A stretch of DNA of 64,000 nt, from NCBI GenBank assembly GCA_905116865.2, contig CAJHNH020000210.1, positions 1 through 64,000 on the forward strand, in the 5' to 3' direction. Below are positions 23,900-34,961 of this stretch, piece by piece. The DNA is from Candidula unifasciata. Taxonomy: Eukaryota; Mollusca; Gastropoda; Stylommatophora; Geomitridae. A program made the translations under genes and the position numbers. Under the pieces are notes generated by a model. The model had not been told where the DNA came from and did no database searches. It worked only from the letters and a program-made list of their open reading frames with translations. Numbering within the stretch: the first letter of the stretch is position 1; each line of letters opens with the position of its first letter.

Positions 23900-24800
23900 G
23901 ACTAGGCTCGATTTTTTTAGAAATTGTTGGTAGGCTATCTTTTACAGGGTTTTGCAAAACCAACCCCTAGCGTATTTTAGCGGTTTGGCTTTACTATGCT
24001 TTTTTACTTTAAGTAGTTTGTCACCGATGTCTCAGCCTTCGACCCTTGATACCATTGTTAAAACCAACGTAAAGACAGGCGTTTTACACCTTCTTTAAAA
24101 AATGGTGACTAACGCCATAGAAAATATCAAGGAACAGTCCTTGCCAAACAATACATTTTACATAGATCGAAAAAGATTGAATGTTAAGCCAAGCAAAAAC
24201 TGGCCAGAGCACTGGTAATTATTAAGTATTTATTGCCATGAAACCAACTGGAGTCCAAAAGAAGACAAAAGCACTAAAAATAAGATCTTAAAAAAAAAAA
24301 AAATTCTTGGCAAAGCGTATAGAGACCACATTACTGTTGACGAGCTTCGCTAACTGATTACCCAGCGCACTAGCAACAACAAACATTTTCTAACTACAGT
24401 GAACAGACGCTAACTACTATGATGCGGACATGTAAAAAGATCTAACGGTCTATCAGAAACAATAATATAAGGCTCAGTAGAAGGAAAGAGGGAATAAGCA
24501 GGCCAAGACAAACCTAGTTTAGAACTTGACTGACTGGACAGACCTTGGGCATGCAACCATGAAGTCCATTGCGTTTGACCGTCAAAGGTGGGAGGGTCTA
24601 ATCAGACAGTCACCAGCAACTAGTGGCCCAGCGACACGCAGTGTTGCCGGACGATGATAATCATACGAGCATACGCACACCTTTTTGTCTAGAAAGAAAA
24701 GGCCCCGGTGGTCACTAAAAAGTGTCTAAAAGAATTGCTGGTACTCAACGTAAAGTGTCTTTTACAGTTGGACTTAAAAAACGATGCCAAAACACTGCCG
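23900..24800. other. No gene seen
   Basis: Single-copy-looking sequence with short frames. I see no exon or recognisable repeat. Confidence 0.35.
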
Positions 24801-24812
24801 GCGTATGTACGC

Positions 24813-24922
24813 ACACACACACGTTACATATGCATACACACAGACGCACACACACACACAGACGCACACACAAACACTCTCACGCACACACACCCGCACG
24901 CACAAACACACACACATACGCA

Positions 24923-24995
<73 letters not shown>

Positions 24996-25012
24996 AACCA
25001 GTGTCTGTCACA
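24813..25012. repeat. (CA)n-(TA)n compound repeat, copy 1
   Basis: Interrupted CA tract (to about 24930), then pure TA (to about 24992), then 'atcaaaccagtgtctgtcac'. The same order and right flank recur 1 kb downstream. Confidence 0.85.
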
Positions 25013-25849
25013 TGGCTCTGAGTCCTGGATATAAGGTCAGCCCAAAAAGTTCTTGAGCCTTCAAAGATATAGTTGTACACAAAAATGCTGACAATTCTTT
25101 GGAAAGCCAGAGTTTGTAATCTATAAATCTTGAGAAAGACTGAGACGTAAAACCAACTTTTCACACACATCAGAAAGATGAAGTCATCATTTTTCAGTCA
25201 CATTAAAAGAAGTAAAAAGAACTGAAACATGAGACAACTATAAACATTTATGGAAAGTTAAAAGGGTAAAGTGAAGAGAATCGACTTCATTAAACCGGGT
25301 TTTTATCCCATATGGCTCAGTTTCTCTCCGCAGAACAGCTAGCTGCTTGTCGAGAGCGTCCCACATGGCTCGACCTCCGTTGTTCCAGCGACGATCCTCA
25401 GGAATCTCTGTAAAAATTGCGCTCACACTTCGCCACAGAGATCCCCGGAAAGAGATTGGGGAAGACAAAGAGAAAAGACCCCTCCAAGCATTTCACGTAG
25501 AGACTGAGACTCACATCCTGCTGCTAAAGAGACAAGTGGTTCTGCCAATGGAGATAATGAAGAGCCTCCAGCGATATTATTTGAGCCACCAGCTGCAATA
25601 CAGAACAGAAAGTGGTGCATTGCTGTTGCATGAAGTGGCAAGCGATGGGCTGTGGTGACAGCCCTTTGAACCATGCAGCGAAAGAGTTGGTAGCATGTCG
25701 TAAAAGTATTCCAATTCACAATTACAAAAAAAATTTGGTCAAATTGTTTCAAGATTTCTTTTAGGATAGTATACGCCTTCTCGGCCAGTGTAATACTTAT
25801 GAAAATACTACAGTCCCCACTTTCGTCGTTCCGGTATGCATACCGTCGC

Positions 25850-25927
25850 ACACACAAACACTGTCACGCACACACACACACACATGCATGCACAAACACA
25901 CACACACACAACACACACACCTATATA

Positions 25928-26004
<77 letters not shown>

Positions 26005-26022
26005 AACCAGTGTCTGTCACTG
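25850..26022. repeat. (CA)n-(TA)n compound repeat, copy 2
   Basis: CA tract, then TA tract with two ATTATA slips, then the same 'atcaaaccagtgtctgtcac' flank as copy 1. This points to a dispersed element carrying the microsatellite rather than two independent arrays. Confidence 0.85.
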
Positions 26023-27640
26023 AAAGTAGAAGTACTTTGGAGTGGCTGCTGCTTCGAAGAACTAAGCACGCATGGGAATGCCCAATGTGCAGTGACTTCA
26101 ATTGTGATAACAAAACATAAAATAACATCTTAGTAGGGAGTCGGCAGTCCGAAACCCAAGTTCAGGGTGTCTCCTTCGTGCCAAAGAACTGCATGGCTGT
26201 TGGGTGAACAGTCGTTAACGATGGCAGGCAGGTCGTTGTAGGGGCGACGCCTGCTGGTGGATGTAATGTCATAAGTCCCTTCCCCAGCTAATAATGAGGG
26301 TACTGCTTGGGTGACCGTTTATTAACCCTCATGTAATGCTTATGGTCAAGATGGACGCTAGGCACGGCCACCTTTTTTTTTAAAGCCGTGGCAAATGTTG
26401 TTGTTTTTTTCTGCCAGACGGTGGCCGTTGCATTTTTGCTCCATTTGTAGACTGGAAGGATGTAGTTTCGTCGTCCAGCTTCTGAGTTGAGTGCATGGCG
26501 TGACACTGTGAGCTGCGTTTGTTTTTCTTTGGCACAGGAGCGGAGCAACTGTGGGGTGACCCGTTTGCTATGAAGCTGAAACTAGGATTACTAGATTACC
26601 AGATACCGTCGCTTTTTAAGTCTTGTCTTATCTTAGTCTTAGTCAACGTTTTAACCTCGCTGCAATCGGGTTTCCCGAACTTGCTCCGTCCCAGTGCCAG
26701 AGAAAATCAAATGAAACATTCCTCATTTTCGCATTTGAAAAACTGCTGAACAAACAATAAGTCCAGAAACAATCTAGGAATATACGCTCCCAGTAAATGC
26801 ATATTTCATTTGCTAGAGGCACCAAAGCCAACAGTCGCCACTAAAAATGCAGTTTGTCTTTGATGGAAGGAGTCGAGCACGATAAGTTGGCAATACACAC
26901 ATAGAATTATCGCATAAGGTTTTCACCAGCTCACAGGTAAACCGGCTACCGGCCATATTGAATACCACAACACAACCGCTGCACAAATGAAAGGAATCCC
27001 ACAGGAAAATCACATCTCACAGGGCTCCACCAAGCACTAAACTCAGTAGTTCAAGCAGTCCCAAAAAACATAGTCACACTTACTGATAAACCTATCGTAC
27101 ATTTTGGATGAAGCGATTGGGCAGGTTATATTTTATCACATCTTGTACCCCATATTTTAACCAGTTTATTTAGAACGATGCATATTTATAGCACAGTACA
27201 TTTATATCAGTGAATATAAATCTGTTTCTCTTTAACTCTGCGTTGGGACGCCATAAAGAGGGACCATGATAAGATACTTTAATAACGATTGATGAGTTTT
27301 TTAAGCATGTCATGAATTGGCAATTCTTATGACAGAAACAGAGATATGCAAAACATTTGAAGGGAACCACGATGACAAGATAGAATACCAAATGATAACG
27401 CCATTTTTCTGTTTAAATTCGCTAGAGAAACTGGGAAAGGAGGTGAAATATAAACGTCTAGGTTTTTGTAAGCTTCGTTTCAATCAAACAGGTGCCGTCT
27501 TCACTGTGACAGTCGACTGAATAGATCTCCAAATGTTTATAGCACTCGAAGCAGGTGCTTAGGGTATGACAAATGGTGTGGGTTACTACATACATTTTCA
27601 ATAGCCTTGTAGATAAGTCTTTATTTTCTCGGAATGGATT
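26023..27640. other. No gene seen
   Basis: Mixed-composition sequence without convincing exons. Frames up to 86 codons show no recognisable domain and no codon-like bias to my eye. Confidence 0.35.
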
Positions 27641-27649
27641 ATGGAGTTG

Positions 27650-28285
27650 GACAGTGAATGGAGTGATGAATGGGTGAAAGAACAATGGATGAAGCATGGT
27701 TTTGGTAAATGGATGGACAGATGAATGGGTGAAAGAACAATGGATGGAGCATGGTTTTGGTAAATGGATGGACAGATGAATGGGTAAAAGAACAATGGAT
27801 GGAGCATGGTTTTGGTAAATAGATGGACAGATGAATGGGTGAAAGAACAATGGATGGAGCATGGTTTTGGTAAATAGATGGACAGATGAATGGGTGAAAG
27901 CACAATGGATGGAACATGGTTTTGGTAAATGGATGGACAGATGAATGGGTGAAAGAACAATGGATGAAGCATGGATTTGATAGTGGATGGACAGATGAAT
28001 GGGTGAAAGAACAAAGTATGGAGCAAAGAGTTGGACAGTGGATATAGTGATGAATATGTAAAAGAATAATGGATGAAGCATGGATTTGACAGTTGCTGGA
28101 AACATGAACGGGTGAAAGAATAAAATATGGAGCAAAGAGTTTGATAGTGGATGGAGAGATGAATGAGTGAAAGAACAATGGATGAATCATGGAGTTGGAC
28201 AGTGGATGGAGTGATATATGGGTGAAACAACAATGGATGTAGTAGTGCATGGTGATAGAACGGATAGGTGGATGGATGGATAATG
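27650..28285 (+). repeat. 55-bp minisatellite
   Basis: About 11 copies of a 55-bp unit ('atggatggagcatggttttg', 'gtaaatggatggacagatga', atgggtgaaagaaca). The central copies (27.7-27.95 kb) are nearly identical; the right ones are diverged and vary in length. The Ser/His/Pro-rich minus-strand frames across it are translated minisatellite, not a gene. Confidence 0.9.
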
Positions 28286-28399
28286 AATTGCTTGTTCGTG
28301 TATAAACGGATAGGTATAATACGAGCGTAATAAGTGGACAAAGAGGTAAAATGATATCATAGATAAACCAATAAGTTATGAATTGAGAATACTCTTTAT

Positions 28400-28880
28400 G
28401 TATCAAGACCTTTGCAGAACGTCGCTCTCAGCACGGTATGTCTGAAAGAAACTCGGTCCTCTCGTCAGCTCTCTCACCTCATGTACTTTCATACTCAAGG
28501 AATCACTTATATCGTGTGTCCATCTTCGTGTTGGCTGGTCCCTTCCACCTCCCTCCTGGTACCATGGCTTCTGCTCCTGTTGTTTTGTTTTTGTTTTCCA
28601 ATCCGCCATGGTGCTTGATAAGACCAAAGTGCTTCAGCTATCAAGTTGAGATACTGTTTATTAGCCAATCTTTTCTTGATGTTCAATCTTTTAAAATGTC
28701 AGTATTTCTTCAGTTCTTTGTCCATGATAGTCTGAGAATATTTCTATAACATTTCAGCTCAAAAGCATATTTTTTCTTTCTTAAGGACTAGAAGATAGTC
28801 CACGACTCACATCCGTATGTTGCTCTAGGGAAGATGCGTGCTCTCAAAATTCTCTGATTTCCTTTCTGGTGCTTAACCAT
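28400..28880 (-). pseudogene. RTE-like retrotransposon C-terminal remnant (family R3)
   Basis: The minus strand encodes GRDQPTRRWTHDISDSLSM, then 'KVHEVRELTRGPSFFQTY' and a short end before a stop. The RPxRRWxxDI block followed by an RxxFF/W block is the usual RTE-type C-terminal signature. Upstream minus-strand sequence is diverged. No catalytic RT segment is present. Confidence 0.55.
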
Positions 28881-28899
28881 GGAATTGAATTGAAAGTAC

Positions 28900-29920
28900 A
28901 TAAATAAATACGTGGATAAATGAACAGATATTTGACAGGATAAATGTAATGATACCACCCTTTTCACCCCAAAACATGACTATTAGGGAGAGGTAATTCT
29001 CTCTTCTCGTGCAATGACCTTTCACATTATCTTCTCGTTAGTCACAGTGATCTGCCAGGAAAGCCCTAGTCCATTTCCTGGTCCTGACTGCGTCCAAAGA
29101 CGATTATATCCGTCTACGTCAGGCTGTCTTTTTGGTTCCCAAGATACACAGAAGAAGGTGTCACTAGAGCAGGGCTTTTCAGAATATGCGACCCACCATC
29201 ACTACTTGTAGAATGACTGTCTGTCGTCCAAGCTGTCTTCAGGTTCAATACTTGTCAACATAGAGTTTGTTGAAGAGACGATTATGGGCAGATTTTTTGC
29301 GAATTGCTCTGTAAATCCCTAAATTTAGTACCACCGTGTGGCGTATGTAAACGTGTCTCTCCACAGCCTCCTGTCACCTGTACCGTAAATTATTTCAGAT
29401 ACTGATCTTTTTTCTGTGCCATTATGCAAAAGTATCTAATATTTTACCTTCTTACCCCATCCACCTGACTCTTGTACTTTAAAGGTAAAGGTAGTACGGC
29501 GATCTCCAGATTTCGCGAGATTATTTTTTACTAACTAGCTAATTGTCTAAGATTCGCTTCCGTACACCATATTTTCTCAGAACAGTTCTAAACTCCTTCA
29601 AGTTTGTTTCCGTTCATATATTTAAAAAAAATATTATTACCATTATATTCATTAGTAGACCACTATTTTATATTAATTGCATAACTTCTAAATCACCCAT
29701 GTTTATTGTAAACATCTTCGATCCTAATATGTGCTATTGTACTTGGTATATAAGTCGCTCCCGTTTATAAGACACGCCTCAACAATTGAAAAAAAAAAAT
29801 TCCAGCAGGAAAAAAACTCAAATTGAACAGAAAACATGTAGCTAATGTTACTAATTATTCTCTGACTTTCAAAATCCCTTGTATTCACTCCCATCACTAC
29901 CTTTAGAAGTTTTTTCTACA
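28900..29920. other. No gene seen
   Basis: AT-rich sequence with short frames only. Confidence 0.35.
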
Positions 29921-29924
29921 CTGA

Positions 29925-30160
29925 GATTCTTCTTCTCCTTTTTCTTCTCTGCCGCCTTGTACCTCAGCAAAGTGTCGGGCGGAGATGTAACATTCATTGA
30001 AGAGCTCTGTCAAAAGCACTGAGACTGATGTTCATTTCTGTAACGCTGTTCTTAATGCCATCACTCCATGTTTTCCGAGGTCTTCCACTCACCTCATACC
30101 CGTTGTAAATTTTTAGAGTGGCTCGCTGTGGCAGATAGTAGCAGGGCATTCTTGTTAGGT
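29925..30160 (-). pseudogene. RTE-like retrotransposon C-terminus with GAA-rich 3' end (family R5)
   Basis: Minus-strand translation contains GYEVSGRPRKTWSDGIKNS and 'VTEMNISLSAFDRALQ', the GRPRKTWxxxIK signature of RTE-like C-termini. It is followed downstream by gaagaaaaaggagaagaagaa, again a GAA-rich terminus. The region is short and decayed. Confidence 0.5.
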
Positions 30161-30624
30161 GTCCTGAGATACTATTATTGTATTAGTTTATTAAAGCTGC
30201 CATATAGTATATTTCTGAGATACGGAGATACTACTACATACAAACAATCGAAGGGATTTTACAGTCATACATTTTCTCTGTCTCATTCATAGGTAGCATC
30301 GTCATTGCTTGAACGCTGAGCATTCCAACATCTTCAAAAAGATAAACTAGAGTGTGAAGCAGCTATGAAAAAAAAAACCTATATATATTGGCCTGCCTTC
30401 GTTGTATAAGACGCAGACTAATGTTATGGCTTGTTTTGAGAACAAACAGTGCGTCGTATACACCGATTAATACGGTACTTCAACTTTAAAAAAACATACA
30501 GTGCAAGGCGCATTAGATCATGATGATGCCCCAAGCTGTAAAAAGACCTCAGACAACTTAAATAACACCAGCTAATCTTAGCAAAATATACACTTTTTAA
30601 ATATATGAATAATAGATTTTTATA

Positions 30625-30895
30625 TATGTGGTGGTTTAGTGGCCAGAGGCTCGCCTGCGGATCGGAAGGTCATAAGTTCAGTTCCTGACAGAGGCCGGAC
30701 TTTTTTTCAAAAATAACTTTAGCTCACCGGGTGGGTACCAGGTACAGTTCTGGAAAGTGAAGGCAGCTGGCATAATGCTGAACACATAACCCACCGAGTG
30801 CCGTTTGGTCTATAAAATAAAGGTCTAGCCCTATATACCCAATATGCCTGAAAGGCGTGGAAAACTGCTCTTTACTTTACTTTGTTAGTAGGCAT
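30625..30895 (+). repeat. tRNA-headed SINE (family C)
   Basis: The head is tggtttagtggccagaggct, cgcctgcggatcggaaggtc and ataagttcagttcctgacag (A- and B-box-like). The body is aagtgaaggcagctggcata, atgctgaacacataacccac, 'ataaaataaaggtctagccc' and cctgaaaggcgtggaaaac, with the tail ending ctttactttactttg. The head differs from family B but the body is the same. Confidence 0.75.
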
Positions 30896-30954
30896 ATTTA
30901 CTTTCAGTAGTATGGTATGGTTAACGGCTAGATAGTAGTCCTAGAGATGTGTGT

Positions 30955-30990
30955 GTGTGGGGGGGGGGGGGGTTGGGTGGGGGGGGAGAC
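30955..30990. repeat. GT/poly-G tract
   Basis: Short GT run followed by 13-14 G, then GGGTGGGG runs. It is a potential G-quadruplex-forming sequence. Confidence 0.85.
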
Positions 30991-31449
30991 AAACCGATCG
31001 ACTGATCGAACCATCAACCGTTTATTGAAGCTACTAAATAGTATATCTCTGATCTGATAACAGACACTGTGCAGACCAGACAAATAAATAACACAGTTTT
31101 CTTGCTAAAATATGAACCTCACACAGTTGTGGGAAACATTGCCTTAAGGCGAGACGAATCTTAGTAGGCGTTCTTATCTCCTCACGATGGCTATCTTCTG
31201 TCTTCTAGGAATAGGAGAGTTATTGGGTACATAATAATAGGAAAGAGGGTGTGGGGGTTGACTGAAGCCACTCTCTGTCTAGAGCACATCGGATGCTCAC
31301 TAACTATGCTGGCTTTCATTCTCTAAGTTGCACTCAAAGTGAAGACATAATATGAACACATAGCATGAGGAAAACCACGCAAGTCAAAATGAATAAATCC
31401 ACATAATTCAAAGTTTAAAGATTGTCATCTGCCACTGCAGATAGCCATC

Positions 31450-31850
31450 GTTACAAGGACTTGTTTTTGACTACCCTTTCCCACCTACTTTGGTGTTGAG
31501 GTTGCGAACGCGGTTTCATGGTAATCCCCATGTTAATATAACACGGGGTCGTGTTTGCGCAGTCGATTGGGGATTCGCTTTTAAATCTAGCTGCGTCTCG
31601 CAGCAGCCCACGGCCAGTGTTCGAAACCGAGCGGTTCCTAGCTTTCACCCCGCCTCTAGGCAATGGGTACCACAGTTAACAGTTTGGGGTAAATGGAGAA
31701 ACGGCGCTGTAGCTACGGAGGTGCTTGCGAACGGCGACACAGGCGGACACTATCTTACCAGCTATCCGTTTTGGTGTCAGAGCACTTATGGTTTATAACC
31801 GTGTCCAATGACACTGGTTCACTTTTCCCGACTTTACCTTTACCTTTTTT
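31450..31850 (+). repeat. SINE-like composite, includes family F core
   Basis: A B-box-like ccagtgttcgaaaccgagcg occurs near 31613. About 150 bp downstream is the 'gagcacttatggtttataac' core shared with the repeats at 6.9 and 15.8 kb. A 102-codon frame across it has no recognisable domain. Boundaries are unresolved. Confidence 0.4.
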
Positions 31851-31854
31851 TTAA

Positions 31855-32345
31855 TATAACATAACCCTTGACCCGTTAGGGTCGTGGAGGTTTATCGATA
31901 GTAGCACCAGCACACAAACCCGCCATCTAACTCTGTCTTCCGTTTGAGAACAAGCGAATGATGACATAACTTAACACTGCCCTTTCTTGATGTTGTGATT
32001 CCAGTTTCTTCTTTGCCCTCCTCTTCTTTGACCCCCCTCCCCCCCCCCCCTCTTTTTTTTCCACAATCCTAATTCCTTGACGTGTGTAATCTTTGCGATC
32101 AAATCATGTCTCACCACGTACCCGAACCAAGCCGGCATGCGCCGTTTACCACCACCAAGAGAGGCTCCTGATGCCCTGAAAATTTGTATATTTTGTCTCT
32201 GACATTTTTATTAGTTTTGTGTTCTGTTAGTTGCTCGCCTTTCCAGTCGATGCACGCCGACTTCGAAGAAATTCTTGAGCTGATCCTCAATATGCTGAAC
32301 AGGATATGCAACTCTTCATAACATAATATAGACACAGTTTTCACA
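31855..32345 (-). pseudogene. RTE/BovB-type retrotransposon C-terminal remnant (family R6)
   Basis: The minus strand gives SGHQEPLLVVV and, in another frame, RMPAWFGYVVRHDLIAK. These match the pattern of BovB/RTE C-termini (QEPLLxxVKRRxLAWFGHVxRHDxLxKT). Frameshifts and a T/C-rich interruption near 32030-32065 show decay. Confidence 0.55.
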
Positions 32346-32762
32346 TAATATAGTTTTCACTTGAGTAGATACCATTAAGATGTCGTGTCTCGAATCAAAA
32401 TGTCAATTATGTCTCACGAGGTATTCCGTACGTTGGTTGTAATACAACCAGCCAGTATAATTACCCAGCATCGTGTCCGGTCTGTCACTTTTCATCAGCT
32501 GTTTTCATGGAACGTGTATCTCTCTATCGTGTGACCTTCTCTTGTGATAGTCTTTCATTCATAACTGCTTACGCAGCAACAGCTTTACCGAAACATGGAG
32601 GTAATGATTTTTTGTAATGATTTACACACGGTTTTCCATACAATGCAGCGACGTCATGACAAGGGTGTCGAATATGATCTCTTAAGTTGAGGTTTCATCT
32701 ATTCAAGTTTATGACCTCCCTGGGGAGGTGACAACATGAAGCATTTCATCGGGCCATGAAAG

Positions 32763-32768
32763 AGAGGA

Positions 32769-32850
<82 letters not shown>
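32763..32850. repeat. (GA)n microsatellite
   Basis: Nearly pure GA run with one AAAG interruption. Confidence 0.95.
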
Positions 32851-32852
<2 letters not shown>

Positions 32853-33019
32853 ACCCATAGTCAATGGTTTATAAAATAAATGCACGTAGTACCATTAATA
32901 ACTTTCCAATTGTCAGAAAGGTCGACTTATTTGTTGTGTATCATTCGAAGTCAGTGTATCTGTCTGAGAGGCTAGGAGCTAACAGCCAGCATATACATAA
33001 ATCAGATATTTTTTTTTGT

Positions 33020-33185
33020 AACGGATGCATACGCAAAACTAAGATACTGGGAAAGGACCATAGTCCAGAACTGAACGAAAGACCAAACAATTTCCGCCGC
33101 ATATAGCTGAACGCGGTGAAGACCACGGTGCAGAAGTAGATGAACAACCATAGTCTTTCTACCAGAGACAACAGCTCGTGAATAA
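33020..33185 (+). repeat. Family G retroelement 3' segment
   Basis: Contains gatgcatacgcaaaactaag, ggtgcagaagtagatgaacaacc and gtgaataagaagaatcagaag. These align with gtccagaagtggactaacaa and the GAA-starting end of the 17-kb copy. It leads directly into the (GAA)n array at 33170-33845. Confidence 0.55.
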
Positions 33186-33845
33186 GAAGAATCAGAAGAA
33201 TCTGAAGAATAGTCAGAAAAAGAAGAATCAGAAGAAGAATCAGAAGAAGAATCAGAAGAAAAAGAAGAAGAAGAAGAAGAAGAAGAAGAAGAAGAAGAAG
33301 AAGAAAGAAGAAGAAGAAGAAGAAGAGAAGAAGAAGAAAGAAGAAGAAGAAGAAGAAGAAGAAGAAGAAGAAGAAGAAGAAGAAGAAGAAGAAGAAGAAG
33401 AAGAAGAAGAAGAAGAAGAAGAAAAAGAAGAAGAAAAAGAAGAAGAAGAGTGAAGAAGAAGAAGAAGAAGAAAGAAGAAGAAGAAGAAGAAGAAGAAGAA
33501 GAAGAAGAAGAAGGGAAGAAAGGAAGAAGGAAGAAGAAGAAGAAAGAAGAAGAAGAAGAAGAAGAAGAAGAAGAAGAAGAAGAAGAAAAACAAAGAAGAA
33601 GAAGAAAAACAAAGAAGAAGAAGAAAAAGAAGAAGAAGAAGAAGAAGCAGAAAAAGAAGAAGCAGAAGAAGAAGAAGAAGAAGAAGAAGAAGAAGAAGAA
33701 GAAGAAGAAGAAGAAGAAGAAGAAGAAGAAGAACAAGAAGAACAAGAACAAGAACAAGAAGAAAGAAGAAGAAGAAGAAGATGAACAAGAAGAAGAAGAA
33801 GATGAACAAGATGAACAAGAGGAAGAACAAGAAGAACAAGAATAA
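33170..33845 (+). repeat. (GAA)n array as retroelement tail
   Basis: About 675 bp dominated by GAA with GAAAAA, GAACAA and GATGAACAA variants that cluster, so it has evolved by local duplication. It follows a plus-strand family G segment and matches the tail orientation. Overlapping Lys/Glu/Arg or Ser/Leu/Phe frames are artefacts. Confidence 0.9.
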
Positions 33846-34049
33846 GAAGATATTGATGACTTCAACAACGAGGAAGAGACGACGTCGCAGACGACGATGA
33901 AGAGGACAACGACAATTAAGTCGATGACACCGACGACGACGACGCAGACGACGATGAAGACAAAGGGGAGCCTGCAGTCGACGAAGAAAATGGTGGTGAA
34001 CACGGCGACGCTGACAGCGGCGAGCATCCAAGAAGAATAAGTCGACGAA

Positions 34050-34205
34050 AATAGGTATAATGGATGAGCTCTGGAAGGCAAAGTCGCTCCGGGGTGTTAC
34101 TGACCTGATCCCACATTGACTACTAGTTGGTCTATACAAAAATAAAAATACACCCATATACTTGATGCCCGATTGTTGAAAAAATTTTCATCGACTTTAC
34201 TGACT
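34050..34205 (+). repeat. SINE body fragment (shared B/C body, diverged)
   Basis: Reads ctctggaaggcaaagtcgct, gtgttactgacctgatcccac, ttggtctatacaaaaataaa and catcgactttactgactttt, a worn version of the B/C SINE body. Confidence 0.45.
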
Positions 34206-34333
34206 TTTTACTAATACACACTTACCACCACTAACTAGCTCGATGTCAAATGTCTTCAGTCAGCGTCTGTGGCATAGCAGCTCCCAACGCACTTTGTAAT
34301 TCCGAAAACTATCGCCTATGTGATTTTTTTTGT

Positions 34334-34361
34334 CTGTCTGTCTGTCTGTTTGTCTGTCTGC
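34334..34361. repeat. (CTGT)n microsatellite
   Basis: Short tetranucleotide run followed by a poly-C stretch at about 34364. Confidence 0.85.
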
Positions 34362-34702
34362 CACCCCCCCCCCCTCCCCATTTCCATATCACTATCACTG
34401 CCTGATGATACGCTACATCTTATAATCTCATCTGGGGCGTCATATATCTGAACGGATTCAGATGCAGGCACTTTGACAGCGGATCGCTTTGCGTTGATGT
34501 TGACATTAGTGTGGTGAGCCAGGCCGTTTCATTATCACTGGCAAACTACTGACTATTGCGTGCTGAAATCACAAATAACCAGTTAGGTTTAGGACTAGTC
34601 CGCCACGTCCTGTAAAGGAGGTTAGCTGGCACTTTTCTTTCTTTCCAAACGATAGTGTTATTTTGTGCTAACGGGAGGCAGGGGACTCACAGCTATGGCG
34701 GT

Positions 34703-34931
34703 ATATTCCTTACGTCCTTCTTAGGACGTAATTTTTTGTTATTTGAAGCCCCACTCTGGCTTTTGCCAGGGGCCGCAATATAGGCAGACCATCAATATGG
34801 CCAAATGTCTGAACGCGGTTTCTGGGACCTCTCCAAGGCGATCCTCATCCGCATGGTGGCACTTTGTGTCATCGGGTGTTTATCGCTTGTGTGATGTCCT
34901 AGTGGGGTAGAAAGTCAGTCAGTCAGTCAGT
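34703..34931 (+). mobile_element. 5S-type SINE, cleanest copy with (AGTC)n tail
   Basis: This 229-bp insertion is flanked by the perfect 13-bp duplication CAGCTATGGCGGT (34690-34702 and 34932-34944). It starts near tacgtccttcttaggacgta. It then carries 'ccactctggcttttgccagg', 'aacgcggtttctgggacctc', 'gtggcactttgtgtcatcgg' and gtgatgtcctagtggggtag, and ends in an AGTC repeat. Target duplications of this length plus a simple-repeat 3' tail show target-primed retroposition. The 5S-like head seen at 13072-13125 is missing, so this copy is 5' truncated. Confidence 0.85.
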
Positions 34932-34961
34932 CAGCTATGGCGGTGGCAAGATGGCCTAGCA

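Noticed and set aside
25025..25800. Possible mariner element starting ataaggtcagcccaaaaagt
   Set aside because: The start recalls a mariner-type end, but I found no matching inverted end and no transposase motif in the following 750 bp.
25347..25857. Overlapping frames of 103 and 144 codons
   Set aside because: No recognisable domain on either strand, no exon structure, and no second copy to support a repeat family.
27458..28406. Three long Ser/His/Pro-rich minus-strand frames
   Set aside because: They are the 55-bp minisatellite read in three frames; 55 is not a multiple of three, so each frame cycles through the same peptides.
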